Positions 9,596-18,554 of a stretch of 64,000 nt of DNA are shown in pieces (position 1 is the stretch's first letter; the number at the start of each line of letters is the position of its first letter). The notes beneath the pieces were generated by a model. That model did not search any database and was not told the origin of the DNA. It saw nothing but the letters and a program-made list of their open reading frames with translations. Made by a program: the position numbers and the translations under genes. This stretch comes from Ruminiclostridium cellulolyticum H10 (GTDB taxonomy: Bacteria > Bacillota > Clostridia > Acetivibrionales > DSM-1351): the NCBI RefSeq assembly GCF_000022065.1, contig NC_011898.1:2038501-2102500 (forward strand), read 5' to 3'.

Positions 9596-10356
9596 TGAAG
9601 TCTCCCTTCCGGCTGCTGTGCAGGATTTTCTGCATTTTTCTTTCTGTTGATTTCAATAAGCTCATTAAGTTTCTTTATCGCATCAGATAGACCGCCTACC
9701 TGATTAATTAAACCCGTTTGTGTAGCCTCTTCTCCAAACAACACAGTTCCTACATCATTTGCAAGTTCACCGGTTTTCAGCATAAGTTCACGGAATTTCT
9801 CTTTTTTTATTCCCGAATGGGAACAAACGAAGTTCACTACCCGTTCCTGCATTTTATCAAAGTACTCATAGGTTTGGGGGACACCTATCACCAGTCCATT
9901 CATCCTTATAGGATGTATTGTCATAGTTGCAGAACTGGCAATAAAAGAATAGTTTGCAGATACTGCCATAGGAACGCCAATACTATGACCGCCTCCCAGG
10001 ACCAATGATACCGTTGGTTTTGACAAACTGGATACCATTTCTGATATGGCAAGTCCGGCTTCAACATCACCTCCTACAGTATTAAGAACCAAGAGAAGGC
10101 CCTCTATCTGTTTACTTTCTTCAATAGCAACCAATTGTGGAATTATATGCTCATATTTTGTAGTTTTATTATGTGGAGGTAATAATATATGTCCTTCTAT
10201 TTGCCCTATAATTGTCAGGCAATGTATATTAGTTTCCTCTTTAGGAATTTCAGGTGTTCCCAGCTCTTTCAGCTGCTGAAGTTCAGGAGCTGGTTTACTC
10301 TGTTCTGCTGGTTGTGTCTCTGGCCCTTGGTTATTTTCATAGTTTTTGTTATTCAC
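9592..10356 (-). CDS. tepA: ClpP-class serine protease, translocation-enhancing protein TepA
   Basis: This 254-residue ClpP/crotonase-fold peptidase contains [21 protein letters not shown] (oxyanion-loop region), the nucleophile motif [11 protein letters not shown] (Ser near residue 125) and the His region [11 protein letters not shown]. The first 45 residues are a low-complexity, Gln/Pro/Glu-rich extension. In B. subtilis TepA (YmfB) is linked to secretion and to degradation of small acid-soluble spore proteins. The start is GTG after GAGGTATAAACC. It lies downstream of dpaB and is coupled to ylzJ. Confidence 0.85.
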   Translation of the reverse strand: MNNKNYENNQGPETQPAEQSKPAPELQQLKELGTPEIPKEETNIHCLTIIGQIEGHILLPPHNKTTKYEHIIPQLVAIEESKQIEGLLLVLNTVGGDVEAGLAISEMVSSLSKPTVSLVLGGGHSIGVPMAVSANYSFIASSATMTIHPIRMNGLVIGVPQTYEYFDKMQERVVNFVCSHSGIKKEKFRELMLKTGELANDVGTVLFGEEATQTGLINQVGGLSDAIKKLNELIEINRKKNAENPAQQPEGRLQ

Positions 10357-10442
10357 GGTTTATACCTCAGTTTTTATATATTTTGTCTTTCTTATTATTT
10401 ATTAATTTTTAGAAAAAATACGTAATTCAAGGGAATATAAGA

Positions 10443-10490
10443 ATTGCCAACTTTAATCGTACTATAATTAATCTGATTAAAGTTAGCAAT
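10443..10490. other. 16-bp stem-loop between dpaB and tepA
   Basis: The arms attgccaactttaatc and gattaaagttagcaat differ at one pair and enclose a 16-nt loop. In the leftward direction no U-run follows, so it may be a partial terminator or a 3'-end stabiliser for the dpaAB transcript. Rightward it is followed by aataaaatttttt, but no rightward gene ends here. Confidence 0.5.
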
Positions 10491-10504
10491 AAAATTTTTT
10501 CATT

Positions 10505-11092
10505 TTAGTTGTTATGTATTAAAATAGGCTGAATTTGCTTGTTTTTCAGAGCTTCAACAACAGTAGGAATAGTTTTTTCAAAATCAGCTACCAAGGAAGT
10601 ACATTTCTTAGTGGGATCATCCTGTCCGAATGGAACCATGTATATATTTTTTGTATTTAGAAGTACCCCGATATTTTTAGCATTGGCACTCAGACCATCA
10701 TTAGTTGAAACTCCTATTACAACAGGCCTTGCATTTCTCAGGTGTGCCTTGCAGGCCATTGTAACGGAAGTGTCAGTAACAGCGTTGGCAATTTTAGCAA
10801 TGGTGTTTCCCGTACATGGGGCTATTACAAGTATATCCAATATTTCTTTAGGTCCGAACGGCTCAGCTTCTATAATTGTGCATACTGGAGCCTTTCCTGT
10901 AATTTGCTTCAATTTAGCTTTCAAATCTTCGGCAGTTCCAAAACGAGTATCAAAATCATTAACCACTTGTGAGATTATTGGAAAAACTTCGGCACCCTCG
11001 TTAATCAAATTTTCAATTTGCGGTACTGCTTTATTAAAGGTACAAAAGGAACCCGTTAATGCAAATCCGACTTTAATTCCTTCCAGTAACAT
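10505..11092 (-). CDS. dpaB: Dipicolinate synthase subunit B (SpoVFB)
   Basis: DpaB is the flavoprotein subunit that, with DpaA, makes dipicolinic acid from a dihydrodipicolinate-pathway intermediate in the mother cell for export to the spore core. The 195-residue protein has the flavoprotein (Rossmann-like) fold: IKVGFALTGSFCTF at the start, ILVIAPCTGNTIAKIANAVTD and ARPVVIGVSTNDGLSANAKNIG. It begins two bases after the dpaA stop and is clearly co-transcribed with it. Confidence 0.95.
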   Translation of the reverse strand: MLLEGIKVGFALTGSFCTFNKAVPQIENLINEGAEVFPIISQVVNDFDTRFGTAEDLKAKLKQITGKAPVCTIIEAEPFGPKEILDILVIAPCTGNTIAKIANAVTDTSVTMACKAHLRNARPVVIGVSTNDGLSANAKNIGVLLNTKNIYMVPFGQDDPTKKCTSLVADFEKTIPTVVEALKNKQIQPILIHNN

Positions 11093-11094
11093 GC

Positions 11095-11970
11095 TTATAC
11101 CCCCAACTCTTCAATAATGTTATATGTAGTATCTTTAATAAATATTGCTGCTGTTACAGGGGCAACTTTTCCCGGAAGTGAGAGAGCCCAGATAGCTTTA
11201 ACTCCGAGGTCTTTAGCCTTGTTAAAATCAACTCCCCCAGGTTTGGATGCAAGATCTATTATAAGACATTCGGGATTCAATAATTTTAAAAGCTCGTAAT
11301 TAAGCACCATGGATGGAATAGTATTAAAGATAACATCAATTTTTTTCAAAATATGAGATAAATCGCTCAGCATTACTGGACTGTACCCTAAACTCTTTAT
11401 CCAAGCCAAGTCAGCATACTTACGTGCTTCTACATAAACATTAGAACCTATACCATGCAGCATCTTTGCAAGAATTTTACCTATTCTTCCGTAACCCAAA
11501 ATCAGTGTATTGCTGTTATGTAAAGTTATTGGCATTTCTTCCATTGCAATTTGAATAGCTCCTTCAGCGGTGGGAATACCGTTTAATACCGCCATTTCCT
11601 CTCTCTCTAATAAATCAATCGTATAAACATTACATACCTGAGCCAAGTGGGCTATTTTATCACTTATTCTTCCTGCGAGGAAAAGTTGATTTTTATTCAT
11701 AACTTTAAAGAGCTCATTTATATGGATACTCTCATTATGGAAAGGAGCATTTATAAATTCGTTATCATTTGAACAAGGTATGGGGCCTATTACTACATCT
11801 GCGTCTACTACAGCCTCTGTCAATGTTTTGCTTTGTTCAAGCATTATTTCAAAACCTGCTGTTGTAAAGCCATATATATTAACGGAATTACCATCTTGTG
11901 CGATTAATTCTGCCAACTTTACACTTCTTAAATCTCCCCCTATAATGCTATAACTTTTTCCTCTCACCAT
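11095..11970 (-). CDS. dpaA: Dipicolinate synthase subunit A (SpoVFA)
   Basis: This 291-residue dehydrogenase-like subunit of dipicolinate synthase carries two nucleotide-binding regions: the N-terminal SYSIIGGDLRSVKLAEL and the Rossmann motif LILGYGRIGKILAKML at about residues 155-170. GIPTAEGAIQIAMEE is also characteristic. The ATG follows GTGAGGAGGGCTT. It is the first gene of a dpaA-dpaB transcript. Unlike Bacillus, asd-dapG-dapA do not follow; tepA-ylzJ do. A sigma-K-like promoter precedes it. Confidence 0.95.
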   Translation of the reverse strand: MVRGKSYSIIGGDLRSVKLAELIAQDGNSVNIYGFTTAGFEIMLEQSKTLTEAVVDADVVIGPIPCSNDNEFINAPFHNESIHINELFKVMNKNQLFLAGRISDKIAHLAQVCNVYTIDLLEREEMAVLNGIPTAEGAIQIAMEEMPITLHNSNTLILGYGRIGKILAKMLHGIGSNVYVEARKYADLAWIKSLGYSPVMLSDLSHILKKIDVIFNTIPSMVLNYELLKLLNPECLIIDLASKPGGVDFNKAKDLGVKAIWALSLPGKVAPVTAAIFIKDTTYNIIEELGV

Positions 11971-12016
11971 AAGCCCTCCTCACAAACGAAGAATAAACTA
12001 ATTATGACGACTAGTA

Positions 12017-12044
12017 TATCTTATGAAACAAACATATACCGAGT
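12017..12044 (-). promoter_or_regulatory. Candidate sigma-K promoter for dpaA-dpaB
   Basis: Read leftward, CATAAGATA fits the sigma-K -10 consensus CATANNNTA exactly. An AC dinucleotide 17 bases upstream fits the minimal sigma-K -35. It lies about 46 bases before the dpaA start. spoVF is sigma-K dependent in B. subtilis, which supports the reading, but the -35 is too short to be decisive. Confidence 0.5.
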
Positions 12045-12080
12045 GCCTGTACAAAATATACTAATCAATATTTAGACATA

Positions 12081-12150
12081 AAAAAAAGACCAACTGCTTA
12101 TGAAGTTCATCTTTTGAAAGGTGCACTTCACTAGCTAATCAGTCTTTTTT
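12081..12150 (-). terminator. Terminator after the pnp-M16 peptidase genes
   Basis: A long imperfect hairpin pairs aaaaaaagac...tgaagt with acttca...agtctttttt. It lies just past the peptidase stop, with U-rich sequence at its 3' side in leftward RNA. Confidence 0.6.
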
Positions 12151-12165
12151 GATTTTAATGATATT

Positions 12166-13401
12166 CTATAACTTGTTTTTAATGTTTCCAACTGCTGAAA
12201 TACTCATTTTTTCAAAGTTAAACACTCTTTTGATCATTTCATCTATACTGTCCATATCAACCCTGTCAATCTTCTGTAATATCTCTTCAGGAGTTTTTAT
12301 TTTACCGGTCAAAAGCTCGGATTTTCCTATACTGTTCATTCTGCTACTGGTACTTTCCAACCCCAGAATATAATTGCCCTTTAACTGTTCCTTTGTTTTA
12401 GCGAGTTCATCCTTTGTTATGCCCTCTTTAATTATAGTCTCCAACTCTGCTTTTGTTAGATCAATTACAGTTTGGAAGTACTCCGGATTCATTCCTGCAT
12501 ATACTACGAAAAGACCTGACCCCTGATAAGTAGAAGGGTACGAATAAATGGAATAAACCAGACCCCGTTTTTCTCTGATGTTCTGAAAAAGGCGAGAACT
12601 CATTCCGCCTCCCAGTATATTATTTAGAGATAACAGTGAATACAGCTTGTCGCTTCCATGTCCGATGCCCTCAAAGCCCATACATAAATGGACCTGTTCA
12701 GTGTCCTTTTCACGCACAATTTTATTAACCTTATATTGTGCAGGAGAAAAATTATTATTATAGGTTTCTTTAGATTTCCAATTTTGAAAGTAATTGTTAA
12801 CAAGTTCAATAAGCTTTCCTTCGTCGAAATTACCTGCAACAGATATTACTGTATTATAAGGTGTATAAAACTCCTCCATGTACTTCAATATCATATCTTT
12901 GTCAAACTTGTTGATACACTTTTCTGTACCAAGTATCGGGTAACCTAACGGATTCCCGTCCCAAACCATTTCCGAAAAAATGTCATGTACAAGTTCCTCG
13001 GGGGTATCCTCATACATACCTATTTCTTCAACTACAACACGCTTTTCTACGCTTATATCATCACTTGCAAATGATGAGTTGAAAAACATATCAGATAATA
13101 CATCCATGGCAATGTCAAGATGAGTATCCAATGTTTTTGTATAATAACAAGTACATTCTTTTCCTGTAAATGCGTTAATTTGCCCCCCAATAGAGTCTAT
13201 ACATTCTGCAATATCCTTTGCCGACCTTTTAGCAGTACCTTTAAAAAGCATATGCTCAATAAAATGGGATATACCGTTATTTTCCGAAGTTTCATTTCTG
13301 GAACCGGTGCCAACCCATAAGCCTACTGAAACTGACCTAACGTAGGGTATTTTTTCGTATACAAGTCTCAACCCGTTACTTAATTGTACTTTTTTAAACA
13401 T
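12166..13401 (-). CDS. M16-family zinc peptidase (processing-peptidase-like, YmxG/MlpA type)
   Basis: This pitrilysin-family protease of about 411 residues has the inverted zinc motif HFIEHMLFKGT (HxxEH) near residue 50, the distal Glu in VVVEEIGMYEDTPEELVHD, and the second-half signature GGGMSSRLFQNIREKRGLVYSIYSYPS. Family members are cytosolic zinc peptidases, usually next to pnp in Firmicutes, with peptide or regulatory substrates. A longer reading frame begins upstream, but GGAGGACTTG directly precedes the ATG at 13,401 and the upstream codons run through a hairpin, so I use that start. Confidence 0.92.
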   Translation of the reverse strand: MFKKVQLSNGLRLVYEKIPYVRSVSVGLWVGTGSRNETSENNGISHFIEHMLFKGTAKRSAKDIAECIDSIGGQINAFTGKECTCYYTKTLDTHLDIAMDVLSDMFFNSSFASDDISVEKRVVVEEIGMYEDTPEELVHDIFSEMVWDGNPLGYPILGTEKCINKFDKDMILKYMEEFYTPYNTVISVAGNFDEGKLIELVNNYFQNWKSKETYNNNFSPAQYKVNKIVREKDTEQVHLCMGFEGIGHGSDKLYSLLSLNNILGGGMSSRLFQNIREKRGLVYSIYSYPSTYQGSGLFVVYAGMNPEYFQTVIDLTKAELETIIKEGITKDELAKTKEQLKGNYILGLESTSSRMNSIGKSELLTGKIKTPEEILQKIDRVDMDSIDEMIKRVFNFEKMSISAVGNIKNKL

Positions 13402-13427
13402 CAAGTCCTCCGATGAATAATCTTTAA

Positions 13428-13466
13428 ATAATCTGGGCGTAAACAAAATGTCTACGCCCAGATTAT
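13428..13466 (-). terminator. Hairpin / attenuator between pnp and the M16 peptidase
   Basis: A perfect 14-bp stem (ataatctgggcgta / tacgcccagattat) has an 11-nt loop. It follows the pnp stop and precedes the peptidase ribosome site. Leftward RNA has only a weak U-run (tttaaaga), so it may reduce rather than block readthrough. Confidence 0.6.
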
Positions 13467-13486
13467 CATTTCGCAGCAACTACAGT

Positions 13487-15598
13487 TTATTTTTCTTCAG
13501 TAGTATTTTCCTCTGCCATGGCATCTTTTCTTGACAAATTGATTCTTCCCTGCTTATCTATCTCAGTAACTTTTACAAGAATTTCATCACCTATACTAAC
13601 AACATCTTCAACTTTTTCAACTCTCTTCTTATCGAGCTTTGAAATATGAACCAAGCCGTCTTTACCCGGTAATATTTCAACAAAAGCACCGAAAGTTGTT
13701 ATTCTTACGACCTTACCAAGGTATACCTCACCCGGCTCGATATCCTTTGCTATTCCCTGAATTATTTTCAATGCCTTCTGTGCGGCTGCACTATCAGGTG
13801 TTAATATATAAACTCTTCCGTCTTCTTCAATATCTATCTTTACACCCGTTTCAGCAATTATCTTATTAATCATCTTTCCGCCCGGACCAATAACATCACG
13901 GATTTTTTCAGGATCTATATTCGTTGTTATTATTTTAGGAGCATACTCAGAAAGCTCTTTCCTGGGCTGAGGTATTGCCTTTAATATTACATCGTTGATA
14001 ATCTGTAAACGGCCCATTCTGGTCAATTCAAATGCCTGACGTATAATCTCGTAGCTGAGACCATCAACCTTTATATCCATCTGGATAGCAGTAATACCTT
14101 CTGTAGTTCCTGCAACCTTGAAGTCCATATCGCCGAAAAAGTCTTCGATACCCTGGATATCCATGAAGGTAACAAAATTGTCCGGGTTTTCTTCGTCAAT
14201 AACCAGTCCTGCTGATATACCTGCTACAGGTGCCTTGATAGGAACCCCGGCATCCATGAGTGCTAAAGTACTACCGCATACGCTACCCTGTGAGGTTGAA
14301 CCGTTTGACATCAATACTTCTGATACAAGCCTGAATGCATACGGAAATTCAGTTTCTGTAGGAATAACCGGTACAAGAGACCTTTCAGCCAACGCACCGT
14401 GTCCGATTTCTCTTCTTCCAGGACCTCTTGAGGTCTTTGCTTCGCCGACACTATAACCCGGGAAGTTGTAGTGGTGCATATATCTCTTTGTTTCTTCGGT
14501 GTCAATACCATCCAGCATTTGAACATCACCCATTGCACCTAATGTTACTGTAGTAAGCACCTGTGTCTGTCCTCTCTCAAAAAGTCCGGAACCATGTGTT
14601 CTTGGAAGTATGCCTACTTCAGCAGAAAGTGTTCTTATTTCATCCAAACGTCTGCCGTCAATACGTTTGCCTTCCTTCAATATATATTCACGAACTACCT
14701 TCTTTTCAAGCTTGTACAAAGCATCATTTATTTTACTTTCCATTTCAGGGAACTGTTCAGCCAAGGCAGCCTGGGTTTCTTCTGTCAATTGTGAAACCTT
14801 GGCATCTCTGTCCTGCTTGTCCGTTGCCAGAACTGCAATACGCATTTTATCGTATGCAAATTCTTTTACAACTTCGAATAGGTCCGCAGGAACATCAGCT
14901 GATTCATAAGTAAATTTTGCCTTACCAACCTCTTTTACTATTCCATTTATAAAGTCACAAATCTTCTTTATCTCTTCATGACCCTTCTTAATGGCATCAA
15001 ACATAACATCGTCAGGAACTATGTCAGCTCCTGCCTCAATCATTGTTATCTTTTCCTTGGTTCCGGCAAGGGTAACGTACATTTTACTTTTTGCACGCTG
15101 TTCTTCATTTGGATTTATAATTACTTCACCGTCAACTAAACCAAGCACAACTCCACCGATTGGCCCATTAAATGGAATATCGGATATACTTATTGCAACG
15201 GATGCTCCTATCATTGCAGCTATTTCAGGTGAATTATCCTGTTCTACCGACATTACTGTATTTACAACAGCTACATCGTTTCTCAAGTCCTTAGGGAAAA
15301 GAGGTCTGATTGGTCTGTCTATAACTCTTGAAGTCAATATTGCTTTTTCAGAAGGCTTTCCCTCTCTCTTGATAAATCCTCCGGGAATCTTTCCTACTGC
15401 ATACAATCTTTCTTCGTAATCTACACTAAGCGGGAAAAAATCAATCCCATCCCTGGGAGCAGCCGAAGCGGTTGCCGATGACATTATTACAGTATCTCCA
15501 TACCTTATTAATGCTGACCCGTTGGCCAATTGTGCAAGCTTACCTGTTTCAACTGTAAGTGTTCTGCCTGCAAGTTCCATACTAAATGATTTAAACAT
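13487..15598 (-). CDS. pnp: Polyribonucleotide nucleotidyltransferase (PNPase)
   Basis: PNPase is a phosphorolytic 3'-5' exoribonuclease and degradosome component. The 703-residue protein has two RNase PH-like domains (first containing [16 protein letters not shown], second [14 protein letters not shown] and [15 protein letters not shown]), then a KH domain ([15 protein letters not shown], about 555-615) and an S1 domain ([28 protein letters not shown], about 625-695). It lies downstream of rpsO, the near-universal order, and shares a leader with a large inverted repeat. Confidence 0.98.
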   Translation of the reverse strand: MFKSFSMELAGRTLTVETGKLAQLANGSALIRYGDTVIMSSATASAAPRDGIDFFPLSVDYEERLYAVGKIPGGFIKREGKPSEKAILTSRVIDRPIRPLFPKDLRNDVAVVNTVMSVEQDNSPEIAAMIGASVAISISDIPFNGPIGGVVLGLVDGEVIINPNEEQRAKSKMYVTLAGTKEKITMIEAGADIVPDDVMFDAIKKGHEEIKKICDFINGIVKEVGKAKFTYESADVPADLFEVVKEFAYDKMRIAVLATDKQDRDAKVSQLTEETQAALAEQFPEMESKINDALYKLEKKVVREYILKEGKRIDGRRLDEIRTLSAEVGILPRTHGSGLFERGQTQVLTTVTLGAMGDVQMLDGIDTEETKRYMHHYNFPGYSVGEAKTSRGPGRREIGHGALAERSLVPVIPTETEFPYAFRLVSEVLMSNGSTSQGSVCGSTLALMDAGVPIKAPVAGISAGLVIDEENPDNFVTFMDIQGIEDFFGDMDFKVAGTTEGITAIQMDIKVDGLSYEIIRQAFELTRMGRLQIINDVILKAIPQPRKELSEYAPKIITTNIDPEKIRDVIGPGGKMINKIIAETGVKIDIEEDGRVYILTPDSAAAQKALKIIQGIAKDIEPGEVYLGKVVRITTFGAFVEILPGKDGLVHISKLDKKRVEKVEDVVSIGDEILVKVTEIDKQGRINLSRKDAMAEENTTEEK

Positions 15599-15648
15599 AA
15601 TACGTCCTCCTAAGTCTTTTAATAGTTTTACATATGCTATTTTAAAAC

Positions 15649-15717
15649 TATAGACTGTAGCATGTAGATTCTACGCCAAAGTAGTTTTGACGCACAATCT
15701 ACCTTCTACCGTCTATA
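15649..15717 (-). repeat. Long imperfect inverted repeat in the pnp leader
   Basis: A 22-nt left arm (15,649-15,670) and right arm (15,696-15,717) pair with about four mismatches, leaving a 25-nt loop that holds a small ctac/gtag hairpin. Outer flanks acatatg / catatgt extend the symmetry with a bulge. It lies in the 261-bp rpsO-pnp spacer. In E. coli a stem-loop cut by RNase III in the pnp leader mediates PNPase autoregulation; this could serve the same role, or be a small repetitive element. Confidence 0.5.
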
Positions 15718-15814
15718 GCCATATGTGCTTTATTAGTAGTATTTCATATTTTAGTTAACTTATTTCCTATAAATTATGATTAAATATTTCCACAACAAAA
15801 TATGTACACTGTAT

Positions 15815-15857
15815 GTATATAAAAGCAGGCAGGCGGTTAGCCTGCCTGCTTTTATAT
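15815..15857 (-). terminator. rpsO terminator
   Basis: A GC-rich, perfect 13-bp core stem (aaaagcaggcagg / cctgcctgctttt) with a 7-nt loop is extended by AT pairs. It directly follows the rpsO stop, and leftward RNA ends in a U-rich tract. Confidence 0.85.
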
Positions 15858-15859
15858 GA

Positions 15860-16123
15860 TTATTTTCTAAGACCAAGTTTTTGAATAATTGCACGGTATC
15901 TTTCGATATCATTCTTTTTAAGATAGTTTAACAAGCTTCTTCTTGCACCAACCATTTTGAGAAGTCCTCTTCCTGAATGGTAATCCTTTTTATGAATCTT
16001 TAAGTGTTCATTGAGGTGGTTGATCCTTTGGGTAAGAATAGCAACCTGAACTTCAGGTGAACCAGTATCGCCTTCATGCAGCTGATACTTTGTAATTATT
16101 TCCTGTTTTAAATCTTTAACCAT
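15860..16123 (-). CDS. rpsO: 30S ribosomal protein S15
   Basis: This is the canonical 87-residue S15: [34 protein letters not shown] is split here by its diagnostic [11 protein letters not shown] motif, then [16 protein letters not shown], LVGxRR-like [14 protein letters not shown] and a C-terminal KLGLRK. S15 binds helices 20-22 of 16S rRNA and nucleates the platform. A longer in-frame ATG lies upstream at 16,231, but TTTGGAGGTATTAAA immediately precedes the ATG at 16,123 and the family length agrees with that start. Confidence 0.97.
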   Translation of the reverse strand: MVKDLKQEIITKYQLHEGDTGSPEVQVAILTQRINHLNEHLKIHKKDYHSGRGLLKMVGARRSLLNYLKKNDIERYRAIIQKLGLRK

Positions 16124-16221
16124 TTTAATACCTCCAAATATTTGTCGAATCGCCATAAACCAGGTAATTGGATGGAGTAACCCAAAAACATAGTTAATGG
16201 TTATAAATTTCATACCTGTAT

Positions 16222-16250
16222 ATATTAGCACAAATCATATTTATTGTAAA
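16222..16250 (-). promoter_or_regulatory. Sigma-A-like promoter for rpsO
   Basis: Read leftward, TTTACA, 17 bp and TAATAT lie about 100 bases upstream of the rpsO start. The untranslated leader of roughly 90 nt is long enough to hold an S15 autoregulatory structure, which is common for rpsO, though I cannot define one by eye. Confidence 0.5.
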
Positions 16251-16396
16251 TAAATTGTTTGTCCTATATGGAAAAGGTAATGAACTACCTTGAAATTAAA
16301 TAACTATTTACAATAATATTAAAAATTTTTAGAAATTATGGATTATATTAACTTAATCTTATATACTTAATACGTTATATATTTTATCGCAAGGAG

Positions 16397-17362
16397 ATGG
16401 TTTATATTATTAATAATTCTGCCCAATTAAAAAAAATAGTCGATAATGTTGAAAATGTAATCGTGGGAAAAAGAAATTCCATTGAATTAGCAATTATAGC
16501 ACTTATTAGTAATGGGCATGTTCTTTTGGAGGATGTTCCGGGTGTGGGTAAAACCAGCCTTGTTTCAGCCCTGTCAAAGTCCATTTCTGCATCTTTTAAG
16601 AGAATTCAATTTACCCCTGATGTACTTCCTTCAGACATAACTGGTTTTTCAATATTCAATCAAAAAACAGGAGAATTTGAATTCAGACCCGGAACGGCTA
16701 TGTGTCAAATTCTTCTCGCCGATGAAATAAACAGAACCTCTCCAAAAACCCAGTCCAGCTTGCTGGAAGTAATGGAAGAAAATCAGGTTACGGTTGACGG
16801 CACTACATATAAGCTTCCAAAACCTTTCATGGTTCTGGCAACCCAAAACCCAATCGAATATATTGGTACATATCCTCTTCCAGAAGCACAAATGGACAGG
16901 TTCTTTATAAAAATATCTCTTGGGTACCCTCAACAGGGCGAAGAAGTTTATATATTGTCAAGATTTCTTGAAGACAATCCATTGGAAACCTTGGAGGCAG
17001 TTGCAACAAGTGATGATATTCTGCAAATCCAAAAGGATGTAAAACAGGTTTACATAGATAAAACCTTGAAAAACTATGTCGTTGATATTGTAAGTATGAC
17101 AAGAAAGAACCAGTATATTGCGCTGGGTGCAAGTCCCAGAGGCTCCATTGCAGTATGTCGTGCGGCACAGGCATGGGCATATTTCAACGGCAGGGATTAT
17201 GTAATTCCTGAAGATATAAAGAAAATGCTTTTGCCCACACTTTCACATAGGATTGTTTTAAAGCAGGAAGCCAAACTCAAAAAAATGTCCTCCTCTGACA
17301 TACTAACTTCAATAATTGAAAAGGTATATATACCTTTGGTAGATAACTATGAGAAAAAATAG
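16397..17362 (+). CDS. MoxR-family AAA+ ATPase
   Basis: This is a MoxR ATPase of about 320 residues with Walker A DVPGVGKTSL near residue 47, Walker B LLADEINRTSPKTQSSLLEVMEE, sensor 1 region ATQNPIEYIGTYPLPEAQMDRF, and the C-terminal lid ASPRGSIAVCRAAQAWAYFNGRDYV. MoxR proteins act as chaperone-like ATPases, usually with a VWA or DUF58 partner. It begins a rightward operon with DUF58 and transglutaminase genes and overlaps the next gene by 14 bp. The ATG at 16,397 directly abuts AAGGAG, which is too close for normal initiation. ATT at 16,406 has ideal spacing, so the exact start is uncertain. Confidence 0.92.
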   Translation: MVYIINNSAQLKKIVDNVENVIVGKRNSIELAIIALISNGHVLLEDVPGVGKTSLVSALSKSISASFKRIQFTPDVLPSDITGFSIFNQKTGEFEFRPGTAMCQILLADEINRTSPKTQSSLLEVMEENQVTVDGTTYKLPKPFMVLATQNPIEYIGTYPLPEAQMDRFFIKISLGYPQQGEEVYILSRFLEDNPLETLEAVATSDDILQIQKDVKQVYIDKTLKNYVVDIVSMTRKNQYIALGASPRGSIAVCRAAQAWAYFNGRDYVIPEDIKKMLLPTLSHRIVLKQEAKLKKMSSSDILTSIIEKVYIPLVDNYEKK

Positions 17363-18554
17363 AATTACCTTTATATTTTTATTTATATTATCAATAGTTT
17401 TTTTATACAACTTCGGCGGTTTTGTATCCTATTTCTTTTTTAATACTTTTTTGGCCCTATTGATTTTATCCATTGCATATACCATATTTATTTTTGTAAG
17501 AATCAAATTTATACAGGAAATAGACAAAAGGGTGATTATCAAGGGTGAGAACGTAAAACTTGTTGTAAAAATCTCAAACGAGGATATTTTATTATATCCT
17601 TACGTTTTTGCATCCTTTTATTCTTCACATTCTGCACTAAAGGGCGAGAATTCTTCGCAAAGCTTGTCAATAAATCCTAAGTCTCATAAGGAATTTATTT
17701 TTGATATGGAATGTAAATTCAGAGGTGAATATGAGGTGGGTCTAAGAGAAATTTATATTGAAGATTTTCTGGGTTTGATAAAATTAAAATATAAAATACC
17801 GGAACCTAAGAAAATTATTGTTTACCCTAAAATTGAGCATCTTTCAAATTTCAGTATTCTGTCCTCCGGCAGTTCCGATTCTCAAAGTGTTGAAAACGGT
17901 ATACAGGATAATATGAATAACATTAAAGATATACGTGAATACATTGATGGCGACAGTTTCAGAAAGATACACTGGAAGCTTACAGCCAGAAATGACAAAC
18001 TTATGATTAAAAACTACGAGGGTTCTATAGATGCAAATGTTAATATTCTTCTTGACCTAAGAAAAAACGTCTATAATGATGAAGAAAATATAATTATAGA
18101 AGATAAGCTTATTGAGGCTGTAGTTGCAGTATTGTATTTTTATTTGTCCAAGAGTATTCCGGTTAATTATGTATACTTTAGCGAGAAACTTGAGGTATTT
18201 AAGGCATCCACTATGATGGACTTCGAACAAATCTACAAAACATTATCATGTGTAAACTTCGATCAGCAGGTAGCTATGCCCGATATTCTGAGACTGCATT
18301 CGGAATCCTGTTCAAACTCATCGGATATGATTGTTTTTACCAGTATACTGGATATTGATTTGTATAATGAAATGTACAAATCACAGATGGCAAACCATAC
18401 TGTCACTCTTATTTATGTATCACCGGACAGTTTCGGAAATGTTAAATCCAGCATCATCGAAGATATAATGGATAACCTCCCCGAAATAGGTATTAAAGCA
18501 TATTCCATACATCCAGACGATGATATAAAAATCTTACTTGGAGGTTCGGACTGA
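17349..18554 (+). CDS. DUF58 domain-containing membrane protein
   Basis: This 401-residue protein has two N-terminal membrane segments (ITFIFLFILSIVFLYNFGG and FLALLILSIAYTIFIFV), a beta-rich stretch, and the DUF58 core with DIREYIDGDSFRKIHWKLTAR at about residues 195-215, the family hallmark, followed by a VWA-like fold (VNILLDLRKN). It is encoded between moxR and a transglutaminase gene, overlapping both, so the three proteins likely work together. The trio is widespread in bacteria and its cellular role in clostridia is not established; a link to cell envelope or protein assembly is inference. Confidence 0.9.
   Translation: MRKNRITFIFLFILSIVFLYNFGGFVSYFFFNTFLALLILSIAYTIFIFVRIKFIQEIDKRVIIKGENVKLVVKISNEDILLYPYVFASFYSSHSALKGENSSQSLSINPKSHKEFIFDMECKFRGEYEVGLREIYIEDFLGLIKLKYKIPEPKKIIVYPKIEHLSNFSILSSGSSDSQSVENGIQDNMNNIKDIREYIDGDSFRKIHWKLTARNDKLMIKNYEGSIDANVNILLDLRKNVYNDEENIIIEDKLIEAVVAVLYFYLSKSIPVNYVYFSEKLEVFKASTMMDFEQIYKTLSCVNFDQQVAMPDILRLHSESCSNSSDMIVFTSILDIDLYNEMYKSQMANHTVTLIYVSPDSFGNVKSSIIEDIMDNLPEIGIKAYSIHPDDDIKILLGGSD

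Noticed and set aside
10539-11117. Long open frame on the + strand opposite dpaB (192 codons)
   Set aside because: It lies entirely over dpaB and its junction with dpaA, shows no recognisable domain or ribosome site, and mirrors the codon pattern of the real gene on the other strand.
16124-16231. 36-residue N-terminal extension of S15
   Set aside because: S15 is about 87-89 residues in bacteria and a strong GGAGG site directly precedes the internal ATG at 16,123.
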